From the NCBI GenBank assembly GCA_013538805.1, contig JABXGR010000005.1, positions 1 through 64,000 of the forward strand: a stretch of DNA of 64,000 nt. The letters are read 5' to 3'. Under the pieces are notes generated by a model. The model made no database searches, was not told where the DNA came from, and saw only the letters and a list, made by a program, of their open reading frames with translations. Position numbers and translations under genes: made by a program. Below are positions 7,993-16,543 of the stretch, in pieces. Position 1 is the stretch's first letter; each line of letters begins with the position of its first letter. The stretch is from Candidatus Nitrosocaldus schleperae (GTDB taxonomy: Archaea > Thermoproteota > Nitrososphaeria > Nitrososphaerales > Nitrosocaldaceae).

Positions 7993-9852
7993 TCATTCGC
8001 ATAGGACTGCTGTATCTGGATCGCTTATGCATGTATCATTACCATTGCCACCATCTATGAAGTCATTATCAACAATACCATCTCTGCTATCAAGTGTATC
8101 ATCCCCATCTCCAGCACTCATATAATCATTCCCTTGCCCTCCCTCAAGATGATCATTACCATTCCCAGCATCGAGTGTATCATCCCCATCTCCTCCATAG
8201 AGCATATCATTATCTATACCCCCTACAAGTATATCATTGCCAGCATCGCCATAAAGCGTATCATTACCAAAGTAATCCTCAACCCTATCATCCCCATCAT
8301 CTCCATGCAACTCATCATCATCCCTACCTCCTGTTAGCCAGTCATTCCCTTGCCCTCCATACACCTTATCCATACCAGAGCCTCCATCTATCTTCACATC
8401 ATCACCATCATTGCCATAGAGTTGATCATTGCCATTATTACCAAATATCCAATCATCCCCCTCTCCTCCATCTGCCAGATCATCTCCATCCTGACCTTCA
8501 ATATGATCATTGCCAGCATTACCATAGAGCATATCATTACCTAGCCCTCCCATCAGATGATCAACACCATTACCACCATAGATCTTGTCATTACCATCCT
8601 CTCCAGCAAGCCAATCATCCCCATCATTTCCTTGAAGTATATCATCACCTTTACCAGCAAATATCATATCCATACCCATTCCTCCTATCAGTGTGTCATT
8701 GCCATCATTACCAAATAGCATATCATCATCCATCCCTGCTTCCATATAGTCATCTCCATTGCCTCCAACTAAAAAGTCTGCACCATCATCATCAATTAGT
8801 TTATCATTGCCATCATTACCAAATAGATGATCGTTCCCATTCCCTCCATATAGTGTATCATCATTGTTACCTCCTTCAAGCCAATCTCTTCCATCATCTC
8901 CATAGAGTGTATCTTTGCCATCATCTTCTCCTCCACCAAATCCACCACTAAGCCAATCATTCCCTAATCCTCCATGTAGAGTATCATTGCCAGTAACACC
9001 ATAGAGTTGATCATTCCCATCCCCTCCATAAAGTTCATCATCACCCTCATTTGCATAAAGGTAGTCATTGCCATTTCCTCCATCAAGATAATCATTACCA
9101 GTACTACCATGTACCCTATCATCCCCATCCTCTCCATAGATCCTATCATTACCATCATTGCCATTCAGGAAATCATTACCTGAACCAGCATAGATTGTAT
9201 CATCATGTAATCCTCCATCTATCCTATCATTACCATCATTGCCATAGAGTAGATCATTACCATCATTGCCATTAACTCTATCATTCCCTTCATCTCCGTA
9301 TATCTCATCATTACCATTGTTGCCATGAAGCATATCATTGCCTATACCTCCATGAATGATATCATCATCATTACCTCCATGTATAGCATCATTGCCATCA
9401 CCACCAAGCAATCTGTCTTTACCATCATTGCCATAGAGTAGATCATTATTAGGCCCTCCTTGAATAAAATCATCCCCTAATCCTCCATGTAGAGTATCAT
9501 TACCATAACCTCCATAAAGTTGGTCATCCCCATCTCCTCCGTAGATCCTATCATCACCTCCATTACCACATATTATGTCATTTCCTCCATTACCATACAC
9601 AACATCATTACCATTGCCAGCAAATATTATGTCATCACCATTTGTACCATGTATTACATCATCACCATCAGTTCCCTGCTTCGTTGGAATCAGATTCTGG
9701 GGGCATGAGAGCTCTTGTGCATACGCTAGCCCTGGAAGTAGTGGTAATAGCAATGGTGATAAGAGCGTTATCAACAATACACCTGCTCTTAGACCTCTGC
9801 CATACATTAAAGATGGGCACAATCCATCTTCTATAATGTTATCTATCATCAT
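7993..9852 (-). CDS. Secreted RTX-type calcium-binding beta-roll protein
   Basis: This 619-residue protein has an N-terminal region with a hydrophobic signal peptide (LLITLLSPLLLPLLPGLAYAQ, residues about 29-48) and then is almost entirely tandem nine-residue repeats of the type GGNGNDxLYG from about residue 60 to 605. These hemolysin-type repeats fold into parallel beta rolls that bind calcium. There is no catalytic domain, no bacterial C-terminal type I secretion signal that I recognise, and no anchor; a short tail (NDTCISDPDTAVLCE) carries two Cys. A TATA-like element on the reverse strand near 9875-9885 lies about 27 bases before the ATG, so the mRNA is probably leaderless. If the second Met (residue 16, MYGRGLRAG) is used, the signal peptide is of normal length. 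Role unknown; cell surface or extracellular matrix is plausible. Confidence 0.85.
   Translation of the reverse strand: MMIDNIIEDGLCPSLMYGRGLRAGVLLITLLSPLLLPLLPGLAYAQELSCPQNLIPTKQGTDGDDVIHGTNGDDIIFAGNGNDVVYGNGGNDIICGNGGDDRIYGGDGDDQLYGGYGNDTLHGGLGDDFIQGGPNNDLLYGNDGKDRLLGGDGNDAIHGGNDDDIIHGGIGNDMLHGNNGNDEIYGDEGNDRVNGNDGNDLLYGNDGNDRIDGGLHDDTIYAGSGNDFLNGNDGNDRIYGEDGDDRVHGSTGNDYLDGGNGNDYLYANEGDDELYGGDGNDQLYGVTGNDTLHGGLGNDWLSGGFGGGEDDGKDTLYGDDGRDWLEGGNNDDTLYGGNGNDHLFGNDGNDKLIDDDGADFLVGGNGDDYMEAGMDDDMLFGNDGNDTLIGGMGMDMIFAGKGDDILQGNDGDDWLAGEDGNDKIYGGNGVDHLMGGLGNDMLYGNAGNDHIEGQDGDDLADGGEGDDWIFGNNGNDQLYGNDGDDVKIDGGSGMDKVYGGQGNDWLTGGRDDDELHGDDGDDRVEDYFGNDTLYGDAGNDILVGGIDNDMLYGGDGDDTLDAGNGNDHLEGGQGNDYMSAGDGDDTLDSRDGIVDNDFIDGGNGNDTCISDPDTAVLCE
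8030..9660 (-). repeat. Coding tandem repeats, period 27 bases (RTX nonapeptides)
   Basis: The region is a long run of imperfect 27-base units coding for GGxGxDxxx nonapeptides, visible on the + strand as constantly recurring TCATTACCATCATTGCC-like strings. Units have diverged from one another. The low-complexity composition creates long open frames on the opposite strand that are not genes. Confidence 0.85.
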
Positions 9853-9929
9853 TGTTTGATAACATACTTTAATATATTATAGCAGTTGTATGTATGTGAT
9901 ATTACTATCTATAGAAATGTAATCCACTA

Positions 9930-11282
9930 TCAAATGTAATCCTCTATCCTAATCTCATCAAGCATTGGTATCCTTGCTATCTCAAACCTTGCTTTATCCT
10001 TTAAGAGTGAAGCAGTTGCATCTATACCAAGCTTTGATGTAAGCAAGTGCTCTTGATCACTTGATGGATCTAGGCTAGAGCCTTTTGCATCCCTTATAAC
10101 TATCAAGCCTCTATCTGCTTGGAACCTAGTTGCTAAAGCATACTCAACAGCCTTTGGATCACTTGGCTCTATATCATCATCAACCACTATAGCAAGTTTA
10201 AGAGATGGATGTGCTGCAAATGCTGCTATCAATGCATTCTTTGCCTCTCCTTCAAGCCTCTTCCTTATCTGAATTACAGCATGTAGCCAGTTGCATCCTC
10301 CATCTGTGAGCACTACCTGCTTTGTTGTTGGTACAACACTCTTAACCATATTGAATATCTTTGATTCAACAGGCATGCCCATGAGCAGTCTATGCTCTGA
10401 ATAACCAGCAAGTATATCATGGTATATTGCATTATCTCTATACCTTAACACTTGTAGTTCGAATACTGGCTGCTTCCTCTTATGATCATACGTTCTTAAC
10501 ATCTCAACCATCCACTCCTCAGCGTATACATCCTTCAGTATCTTCCCTTCAATTACTATCTCTGCATCTGATGGTACTAGCAGGCCGTTACTACACATGC
10601 TAACCTTGAGTCTGTTGTTAAGCAATGCATTTGCTATACTGAGTTCATCAACATTGTAATCTGCTTGGTATGCTGCTGCTATAAGCACTGCTGGATGCAC
10701 ACCTATTGCAATGCTAACGTTGAGATCTTCACCATGCTCCCTAGCATACTGATAGCATTTGTGTAGATGCCTCCCCTCAACCATTCTAACTGCCATATGC
10801 CTCTCATCTAGGTAGAGGAGTCTATGCACAGATGCATTCTGCCTATCATTCTCCTCATCCCTAGCAAATACTATGGCTGAGGTTATGAATGGTCCAGCAT
10901 CCTTCTCAAAGTGTGTTATTATAGGCAGTATATCGAGTGTATCTACAGCGTTATATGCAAGCATCCTACTATCATCAACACTTGGCTTTATGGGTGATGC
11001 TATTGCCCTTGCCATAGTACTATGTATGCTCTGCTCATCGCATCCCAGTGCATAAGCAAACCTTCTCCTTGTACCACACAGGTTTGATACAACCTTTATC
11101 TCTGCATCTTTGCTATCATCATTATCATCATCATTACCCTTCTTTACATTCTCAAAGAGGAGTGCCTCTCTACCATCGAACTTTGCAGTTAATGCTGCTA
11201 TCTCATACACTGTGGAGACTTGCTTAGATATACATCTTAACTCTCCTCTCTCCCTAAGCAGGTTAATGTACTCACGTAACAT
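9930..11282 (-). CDS. UbiD family decarboxylase (candidate anhydromevalonate phosphate decarboxylase)
   Basis: This is a prenylated-FMN-dependent decarboxylase of the UbiD family, about 450 residues. The start MLREYINLLRERGEL is the standard family N-terminus, so I place it at ATG 11282; a GTG at 11294 would add four residues. Other family features include FENVK, a long central beta region and a C-terminal stretch with HPSLKLAIVVDDDIEPSDP and ALATRFQADR. In Aeropyrum a UbiD homologue decarboxylates trans-anhydromevalonate 5-phosphate to isopentenyl phosphate after an aconitase X dehydratase; both aconitase X subunits are present here at 51725-53378, so this role is a reasonable inference. Alternatives are aromatic-acid or quinone decarboxylation. 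It overlaps the upstream small gene by about 11 bases. Confidence 0.83.
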   Translation of the reverse strand: MLREYINLLRERGELRCISKQVSTVYEIAALTAKFDGREALLFENVKKGNDDDNDDSKDAEIKVVSNLCGTRRRFAYALGCDEQSIHSTMARAIASPIKPSVDDSRMLAYNAVDTLDILPIITHFEKDAGPFITSAIVFARDEENDRQNASVHRLLYLDERHMAVRMVEGRHLHKCYQYAREHGEDLNVSIAIGVHPAVLIAAAYQADYNVDELSIANALLNNRLKVSMCSNGLLVPSDAEIVIEGKILKDVYAEEWMVEMLRTYDHKRKQPVFELQVLRYRDNAIYHDILAGYSEHRLLMGMPVESKIFNMVKSVVPTTKQVVLTDGGCNWLHAVIQIRKRLEGEAKNALIAAFAAHPSLKLAIVVDDDIEPSDPKAVEYALATRFQADRGLIVIRDAKGSSLDPSSDQEHLLTSKLGIDATASLLKDKARFEIARIPMLDEIRIEDYI

Positions 11283-11622
11283 TACCCTTATCACTCAGAT
11301 ATGCTACTATATTATTCATTATGGACTTCATAACATTAGTAGCAAGAGGCGCATTTATGCTCATGGAGATTATGCATATACCATTCAACATAGATGCTAT
11401 CCTCTGTGATAGCATGTCTAGGAAGATGCTATCATGCTTGCTTGGTATAACCCTTGCTATGCTAGTGCCTACACTACCTGCAAGTGATATATTCAATGCT
11501 CCTAGCCTATGAGCATTACCCTCTGATATGGATATGAAGCAGCCATTGGTAGCCTTTAGAATAAATATAGTAAATTCTCTATCATCAAACCTCATCTTAT
11601 ATTCTACTTTATTATTTTGCAC
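11272..11622 (-). CDS. Small protein, possibly PAC3/PAC4-like proteasome assembly chaperone
   Basis: This 116-residue protein of alternating beta strands has no Cys cluster, signal peptide or membrane segment. The pattern of strands, then LAGSVGTSIARVIPSKHDS, LSQRIASMLNG, ICIISMSIN and a C-terminal helix resembles the small beta-sheet fold of PAC3/PAC4 proteasome assembly chaperones, but this is a weak pattern match. Its 3' end overlaps the start of the UbiD gene, implying co-translation; the functional link is unknown. Confidence 0.6.
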   Translation of the reverse strand: MQNNKVEYKMRFDDREFTIFILKATNGCFISISEGNAHRLGALNISLAGSVGTSIARVIPSKHDSIFLDMLSQRIASMLNGICIISMSINAPLATNVMKSIMNNIVAYLSDKGNVT

Positions 11623-11667
11623 AAATATTACTACCTAACTGGGTTTATTTATGTTCTTACTATTCAG

Positions 11668-11913
11668 TTACTGTGCACTCCTACCTCTAGGCGGTATATG
11701 CTGTGCTACTACTACCTTCTTATCCCTCAGCTTTGCTTTATACTTCAGATTCCTTGGCTTTGTTCTCAACCTGTATCCACAGCATGGGCACCAGAGTCCA
11801 TCCCACTTTATGAATATCTCGCATATCTGGCATCTCTTCTGCCCAGATGCATACCTTCCAGCACCAACTGGCTTCTGTGCCTTGTACCTTGTACATATAC
11901 CTTTGCAGGTCAT
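11668..11913 (-). CDS. Small zinc-finger protein, conserved-looking, unknown role
   Basis: This 81-residue basic protein has a C-x3-C near the N-terminus (TCKGIC), a CQIC pair near residues 28-31 and a CPCC cluster near residues 42-45, spaced like a treble-clef or zinc-ribbon. The tail is rich in Arg/Lys (YRLRTKPRNLKYKAKLRDKK), suggesting nucleic-acid binding. On the reverse strand a TATA-like CTTAAATAC near 11947 gives a start about eight bases before the ATG. I recognise it only as a small Cys-rich archaeal protein, with no assigned function. Confidence 0.75.
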   Translation of the reverse strand: MTCKGICTRYKAQKPVGAGRYASGQKRCQICEIFIKWDGLWCPCCGYRLRTKPRNLKYKAKLRDKKVVVAQHIPPRGRSAQ

Positions 11914-12113
11914 ACTATCCCGCTGTAATATTCTTCACAAAAGTATTTAAGGATTATTGAGGTGTATTCTTAGCAGATATAAAAAATTTCAACCCTTTCT
12001 TACAACCTTCTGCTCTACTGAACGATTAAGTTTCCTATTAGTGAGTACGATTTTTATTATTATTTAACCATTTTGTAAATATAATATATAGAGTAGTTTA
12101 GCACTATATACTC

Positions 12114-13238
12114 ATGAATGAACTTAGTAGAATATTGAACCTCGATGCAGGTAGTATACTGCTTCTAAAGGGGAGAGCAACTGCCAAGTGTAAAGGTAGG
12201 GTAACCATACTTGGGATGGATGTTGATGGAAGGGAGGTGAAGGTTAAGCAAGGCAAGGTTCTACCCATAGAGGTTCATGATTCTGCTACCATATCGCTTA
12301 GTATAGAAGGGGATGAAGGTGGTTACAGTATTGTAGATAAGGAGAGCAGGGTTGGCACATCCATATGGCAGAGTGTTATCGATGCAATAAGGGATTATAG
12401 ACCTAAGAGGATCATGCTTGTAGGAGCAACGGATACAGGCAAGTCAACCCTTGCTACATACATATCAAACATAGCAGTAGCAGAAGGTCTAAGCGTTGGC
12501 ATAATCGATAGTGATATAGGGCAAGGGGATATAGCACCACCAGCATGCATGGGCTCATGTATAGTAAGGGAGCAGGTACTTGATCTTAGAGATCTAGATG
12601 CTGATATGTACTACTTCATAGGCAGGATAACTCCTGCAGGGGTTGAAGACCATCTCATAAGGGGGGTTATGCATCTGCTCAACCACTTGAATGCAGACAT
12701 GGTTGTAGTGAATACAGATGGCTATGTTGGTGATCAAGGCTTAAGGTACAAGGCAAGGATGGCTGAGGCTATAAATGCTGATCTTATAGTGATGCTAGGG
12801 GAGGAGGAAGAAGGTAGCATGGATCTACAAAATACAAGGATTGTTAGAGTAGATGCATCATCCAACATACAGAAGAGTAGGGATGAGAGGATTGCTAGAA
12901 GGATTGAGCAGTATAAGAGATTCCTTGAAGGGGGTAAGCATGTTAGATTCAACATAAAGAGCAAGGAGTTCACTATGCTATGCAGAAGGGTTATGATCAT
13001 GAGTTATGGTGTCGTTGTGAATGGTTTAACCATTATACCAAATGATATGCTTGCTGGGATGTTTGTAGCACTAGCATTCATGGATGATGTTATGGGCTTC
13101 GCTATACTCGAGAGGGTTGAAGGGGGTACTGCAACTATGGTAACCAAGTACGAGGGCGAGTTCAATAAGGTGATGCTTAGCAACATAAAGCTCTCAAGGG
13201 ATATTAGTATGGAGCATAGGTTGAATATTATAATCTAA
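12114..13238 (+). CDS. Polynucleotide 5'-hydroxyl kinase, Clp1/Grc3-like
   Basis: This 374-residue protein has an N-terminal beta domain, then a Clp1/Grc3-type kinase domain with P-loop GATDTGKST at residues about 104-112, DSDIGQGDIAPPACMG (Walker B/lid region), and a C-terminal beta domain. In archaea such kinases phosphorylate 5'-hydroxyl RNA (and DNA) ends, in RNA repair or processing. It starts at ATG 12114, about 33 bases after an AT-rich TATA-like region (AATATAATATATAGAG). It ends one base before the convergent RNase H-fold gene, so the two transcripts overlap. Confidence 0.9.
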   Translation: MNELSRILNLDAGSILLLKGRATAKCKGRVTILGMDVDGREVKVKQGKVLPIEVHDSATISLSIEGDEGGYSIVDKESRVGTSIWQSVIDAIRDYRPKRIMLVGATDTGKSTLATYISNIAVAEGLSVGIIDSDIGQGDIAPPACMGSCIVREQVLDLRDLDADMYYFIGRITPAGVEDHLIRGVMHLLNHLNADMVVVNTDGYVGDQGLRYKARMAEAINADLIVMLGEEEEGSMDLQNTRIVRVDASSNIQKSRDERIARRIEQYKRFLEGGKHVRFNIKSKEFTMLCRRVMIMSYGVVVNGLTIIPNDMLAGMFVALAFMDDVMGFAILERVEGGTATMVTKYEGEFNKVMLSNIKLSRDISMEHRLNIII

Positions 13239-13902
13239 CTATATCGCTACATTGTATGGCTTGAACTGTCTGCCTCTCCTCATCGCTATAGCCTTTGCAG
13301 ATGCCTTATCTCTTGAACCTCTCTTGTTTGAGCCTCCATTTGATGATGTGCCATGCTCATCCACAAGTTCTATCTCTACCCTATCAGCCAACCTGTTATA
13401 AAGCATAGACGTTATCTCCCTTGCTATCCTAGGTTCTCCATACCCTACCCTTATAACGCTCCTGCTTGCAGATACACCATGCACAATGGCGCTTACCACA
13501 TCAACAACATCTGCTATGGATGATAACACTTCACTACACAGTTCTGTGCGCATGTACAGTGCTGTCAAGCCTATCCTCCTACCAGGATCTATGCCTACTA
13601 TGAGCACATCATCATAGTAGCATGCATAATTCAACATCCTAAGCAACCTAGCCTTAACTACTACCTTATCACCATCCAACTCATCATCCATGATTATCCT
13701 GTTGTTACTCTTCCTCGTTTGCTGTATGTAGGGGTACTCATCCCTACTTGTTATTATTAACGCATGATCAAATAACATATGCTCCTCTGGAAGTATGGAT
13801 ATGAATCTAAGACCTATGGACTTGAGAGTACTAACTATCTTATAGTAAGCTCTACCGTTGAGTGTTGCTACAACTATCCTTGGAGCTCTAGGGGGGCTCC
13901 AT
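13239..13902 (-). pseudogene. RNase H-fold protein, gene with a frameshift in a six-base G/C run
   Basis: An open frame from 13778 (179 residues) carries an RNase H/RuvC-like first strand, VLIVGIDPGRRIGLTAL. The same frame continues upstream with good coding sequence (RAPRIVVATLNGRAYYKIVSTLKSIG in part, FISILPEEH) but meets a TGA without any start. An ATG at 13902 begins MEPPRAPR if the six-base run at 13891-13896 had five bases. A TATA-like TTTAATAA lies about 26 bases before that ATG, as expected for a leaderless start. The intended product is therefore about 220 residues, and the run holds one extra base: sequencing or assembly error, a real mutation, or programmed slippage. If real, only the shorter product could be made from the ATG at 13778. 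The molecular function is unknown; a nuclease-like fold is suggested. Confidence 0.7.
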
Positions 13903-13952
13903 CACTATATCTACCCTTGCTCAGTTATTAAACCTTATTTCTGCCAAATAGG

Positions 13953-14306
13953 TTATACTGAGAGTATCCTCTCTATGAGCATCTCAACTGCTCTGCTAGA
14001 GTTCTTTGCTATCCTCTCCCTTATTGCATTTGATATACTCTCGCCTTCTTGCATTATCCTTGAAGACTCTGCCTCAGCCTCTGCCTTGGCACTCCCTATA
14101 ATCCTCTCAGCCTCTCTATTTGCTAACGATATAGCCTTCTCTCTTAACACCTCTATCTCCTTATCAACCAGAGCTGCAAGCCTCCTCTTATCATCCTCTA
14201 TCGATGCTGCTAACCTATCCATGTCACTCTCAAGGGAAGCCAATCTGCTGAGTATGCTCTCCACAACACTTGATTCATGCTTTACCTCTTGACCTTGCTC
14301 CTGCAA
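13953..14306 (-). CDS. Coiled-coil protein, A/V-type ATPase subunit H-like
   Basis: This 117-residue protein is one long charged coiled coil from about residue 15 to 105, rich in Glu, Arg and Ala (LANREAERIIGSAKAEAEAE), ending in a conserved-looking short helix (RAVEMLIERILSV). That architecture and length match subunit H/G peripheral-stalk proteins of archaeal A-type ATP synthases. No other ATPase subunit is nearby, so the assignment is tentative; any small coiled-coil protein could look like this. Confidence 0.6.
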   Translation of the reverse strand: MQEQGQEVKHESSVVESILSRLASLESDMDRLAASIEDDKRRLAALVDKEIEVLREKAISLANREAERIIGSAKAEAEAESSRIMQEGESISNAIRERIAKNSSRAVEMLIERILSV

Positions 14307-14415
14307 CCCAGCTTTCTTGCTCTACTACTCTATTAAATCATTGCTTTCCTTTCTTTGTATGCATTAGTTAGTGCTATATGGCACATTACAATACATAACT
14401 GTGTTGTATACCATA

Positions 14416-14754
14416 CTACTTTGATGTTAGGCTAAGTATTGCCTTTGCTAGATCACCATCTGCATCCTCAAGTGCCTTTATTGCTACCTCCCTTGATACT
14501 CCTGCCTGCTGCATAACAAGCGTTATATCCTCATCAGCAAAACTCTTCTTCTCAACAGCCCTCTCCTCAACATCACTTGCTATAACCTGATATATGGTTG
14601 AGTCCTGTGCCTTCAACTCTGCTACCACTGGCTCCCTTATTATTATCTCCTTCTCTGCCGTCCTTATTATAACCTCCTGCACATTACTCAACTCGTTCAT
14701 ATTCAAGCCCATCTTGTCAAGCATGCGTCTCATCTGCCTATTGCTCTTGAACAT
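14416..14754 (-). CDS. nac: Nascent polypeptide-associated complex protein
   Basis: This 112-residue protein is the archaeal NAC homologue, which binds nascent chains at the ribosome exit as a homodimer. It opens with the ribosome-contact helix SNRQMRRMLDKMG, has a six-strand NAC beta domain (VQEVIIRTAEKEIIIREP, VAELKAQDSTIYQV), and ends in a UBA domain (DITLVMQQAGVSREVAIKALEDADGDLAKAIL). Length is normal. It stands alone between convergent or co-oriented small genes. Confidence 0.96.
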   Translation of the reverse strand: MFKSNRQMRRMLDKMGLNMNELSNVQEVIIRTAEKEIIIREPVVAELKAQDSTIYQVIASDVEERAVEKKSFADEDITLVMQQAGVSREVAIKALEDADGDLAKAILSLTSK

Positions 14755-14875
14755 GTATGGTTATGCTATAATCTTGTTATTAAATTTAATAGGTTGGTTT
14801 GAATAGGAGTTAGAGAGAGGAGGAGGAAGAGAGGAGGAGGAAGAATTAATGCTCATACTGAATCATGATATTGTA

Positions 14876-15343
14876 TTATGATCTACCTTTAATACCCTCT
14901 CTAACCTTAACTGCAACCCCTTGCTTAAGGTACTTTAGCAGGGCTGATGGGATAACTGCTCTACCTACTGCTATTACCTCTCTACCCTCGTTGAGTACAG
15001 CAACCTCGCTACCAACATCTATCCTACTCCCATACCATACAACATGCTTGCAGAATACAGATCTACCTTCAGCAACATACCTTGCAGCATCATCGCTTAC
15101 AGTAATACAATGCTCCCTGAACGTATCGCTCTTTGCAAGGATCCTTGCACCATCAACTGTCAATGCTATGCCTCCATCACTCCTGAATGTACATAGCAAC
15201 ACTCCATCAAGCATTACATGTTTCACCTTACCAGTACGCTTTGAGAATGTGAACTCAAGTCTATGCAGTGGTAAGGCTAGGGATGTATCCTTGCCAAACA
15301 GCATATCTATAGTGTATGTAAGCTTCCTCTTAGGATCTAGCAT
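14876..15343 (-). CDS. PUA-domain RNA-binding protein
   Basis: This 155-residue protein has a pre-PUA region (SKRTGKVKHVMLDGVLLCTFRSDGGIAL) and a C-terminal PUA domain of about 80 residues (ITVSDDAARYVAEGRSVFCKHVVW, VGSEVAVLNEGREVIAVGRAV, KQGVAVKVREG). This order matches archaeal stand-alone PUA proteins related to the C-terminal part of archaeosine transglycosylase or MCT-1/Tma20. RNA binding is implied; the target is not known. Confidence 0.85.
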   Translation of the reverse strand: MLDPKRKLTYTIDMLFGKDTSLALPLHRLEFTFSKRTGKVKHVMLDGVLLCTFRSDGGIALTVDGARILAKSDTFREHCITVSDDAARYVAEGRSVFCKHVVWYGSRIDVGSEVAVLNEGREVIAVGRAVIPSALLKYLKQGVAVKVREGIKGRS

Positions 15344-15414
15344 ATAATGGCTATTGACAAGGATAATAAAAGCTTACTCTATACTCTATATACTATAGTC
15401 CTATTATTAACCAA

Positions 15415-15449
15415 AACTATATAGTTAAGTATCCCTTAACGAGGTTAAG
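15415..15449. promoter_or_regulatory. Palindromic promoter/operator of the PhoU-type gene
   Basis: AACTATATAGTT (15415-15426) is a perfect 12-base palindrome containing the TATA box. Overlapping and following it are three six-base half sites: GTTAAG at 15424-15429, CTTAAC at 15435-15440 and GTTAAG at 15444-15449, the last abutting the ATG at 15450. The first two and the last two each form an inverted pair, with spacers of five and three bases. Transcription should start near 15447, so a protein bound here would block it. The gene itself encodes an AbrB-type DNA-binding domain, so autoregulation is plausible. Confidence 0.6.
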
Positions 15450-16484
15450 ATGAGGGAAGGAGAAACAAGGAAGGTACAGGTAACTGGCAAGTCATCCTAT
15501 ATAGTCTCTATACCCAAGCGTTGGGTTGAGGAGCTTGGGCTGAAGCCCAAGGATGAGGTCATGATGGTAAGGCAGGGTATCTCATCCATACAGATAATGC
15601 CTAAGCGGATCATAAAGCAGCAGCAGAGGGATGCTACAATACATGTAGGTAGTAAGAGTAGTGCAGATAGCGTGCTAAGGGATATCATCTCACTCTACCT
15701 GCTAGGCTATAACATAATAAACATAAAGGCTGAGCAGGGTAGGCTTATACCAGAATTCAAGAAGGTTGTGAAGGAATCAGCAAGAAGGCTGCTCATGGGT
15801 GCAGAGGTTACAGCAGACTCCATGGATAACATAACCATACAAGTGCTACTTAACGTGATGGAACTTAGCATAGATAACGCATTAAAGAGGATGCTACTGC
15901 TCACAAAGTCAATGCTCAAGGAGGCTCTCGTTGCCTTGAAGGAGGCTAATGCTGAGCTTGCTAGGGAGGTTATAGCAGGTGATGATGAGGTTGATAGGTT
16001 CAGCTTCTACATAGTTAGGCAGTTGAATATAGCAGTTGAGAACGAGTATCTGCTAGCAGATATGGGTCTATCCAAGTTGAATCATTGCCTAGATTACAGG
16101 CTTATAGTTAAGAGCATTGAGAGGATAGCTGATCATGCAACTAGCATAGCACAGCAGACCCTTGAGAATGGTGAGAGGATTGATGAGGAGATTATGAATA
16201 GAATGATCAGTATAAGCAATGAGATCCTCAATGTGCTTGATGAATCATGTTTAGCACTCTTCAAGATGGATGCATATGGGGCAAAGGATGCTATAACAAA
16301 GGCAAAGAGCATAATAGAGAGGGAGAGAGATCTCATGGATGGATTTAGGTATAGCAGTGATACAGCATTATACAAGGTGAGGTTTGTAGCAGATAATATA
16401 AGGAGGATAGCAGAGTATGTTAGCGATATAGGGGAGTTGGTACTCAACATGACTATAGAGCAGATACTCAAAGACAGAGCATAG
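15450..16484 (+). CDS. AbrB-PhoU phosphate-type transcriptional regulator
   Basis: This 344-residue protein fuses an N-terminal AbrB/SpoVT swapped-hairpin DNA-binding domain (RKVQVTGKSSYIVSIPKRWVEELGLKPKDEV, residues 6-40) to two PhoU-like helical repeats (from about residue 110 and 215), which bind metal clusters through Glu/Asp motifs such as EVDRFSFYIVRQ and DYRLIVKSIERIADHA. Such fusions are found in archaea and are predicted phosphate-responsive regulators. No phosphate transporter genes are in this window. Its promoter carries overlapping palindromes. Confidence 0.9.
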   Translation: MREGETRKVQVTGKSSYIVSIPKRWVEELGLKPKDEVMMVRQGISSIQIMPKRIIKQQQRDATIHVGSKSSADSVLRDIISLYLLGYNIINIKAEQGRLIPEFKKVVKESARRLLMGAEVTADSMDNITIQVLLNVMELSIDNALKRMLLLTKSMLKEALVALKEANAELAREVIAGDDEVDRFSFYIVRQLNIAVENEYLLADMGLSKLNHCLDYRLIVKSIERIADHATSIAQQTLENGERIDEEIMNRMISISNEILNVLDESCLALFKMDAYGAKDAITKAKSIIERERDLMDGFRYSSDTALYKVRFVADNIRRIAEYVSDIGELVLNMTIEQILKDRA

Positions 16485-16543
16485 CAGTAAAGTAAGAAAG
16501 AAAAGATAGTTATATCATTCTATAGAGGATGTGACATGTATAA

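Noticed and set aside
8094-8951. Long His/Tyr-rich open frame on the + strand
   Set aside because: It is the reverse complement of the RTX repeats; its composition (HH, YH repeats) follows from the 27-base unit, and it has no domain or start signal.
11668-11950. Two overlapping + strand frames (11617-11950)
   Set aside because: Opposite-strand shadows of the small zinc-finger gene.
13858-14292. Open frame on the + strand across two reverse genes
   Set aside because: Lacks any recognisable motif and lies over the coiled-coil gene and the 5' part of the RNase H-fold gene, both better supported.
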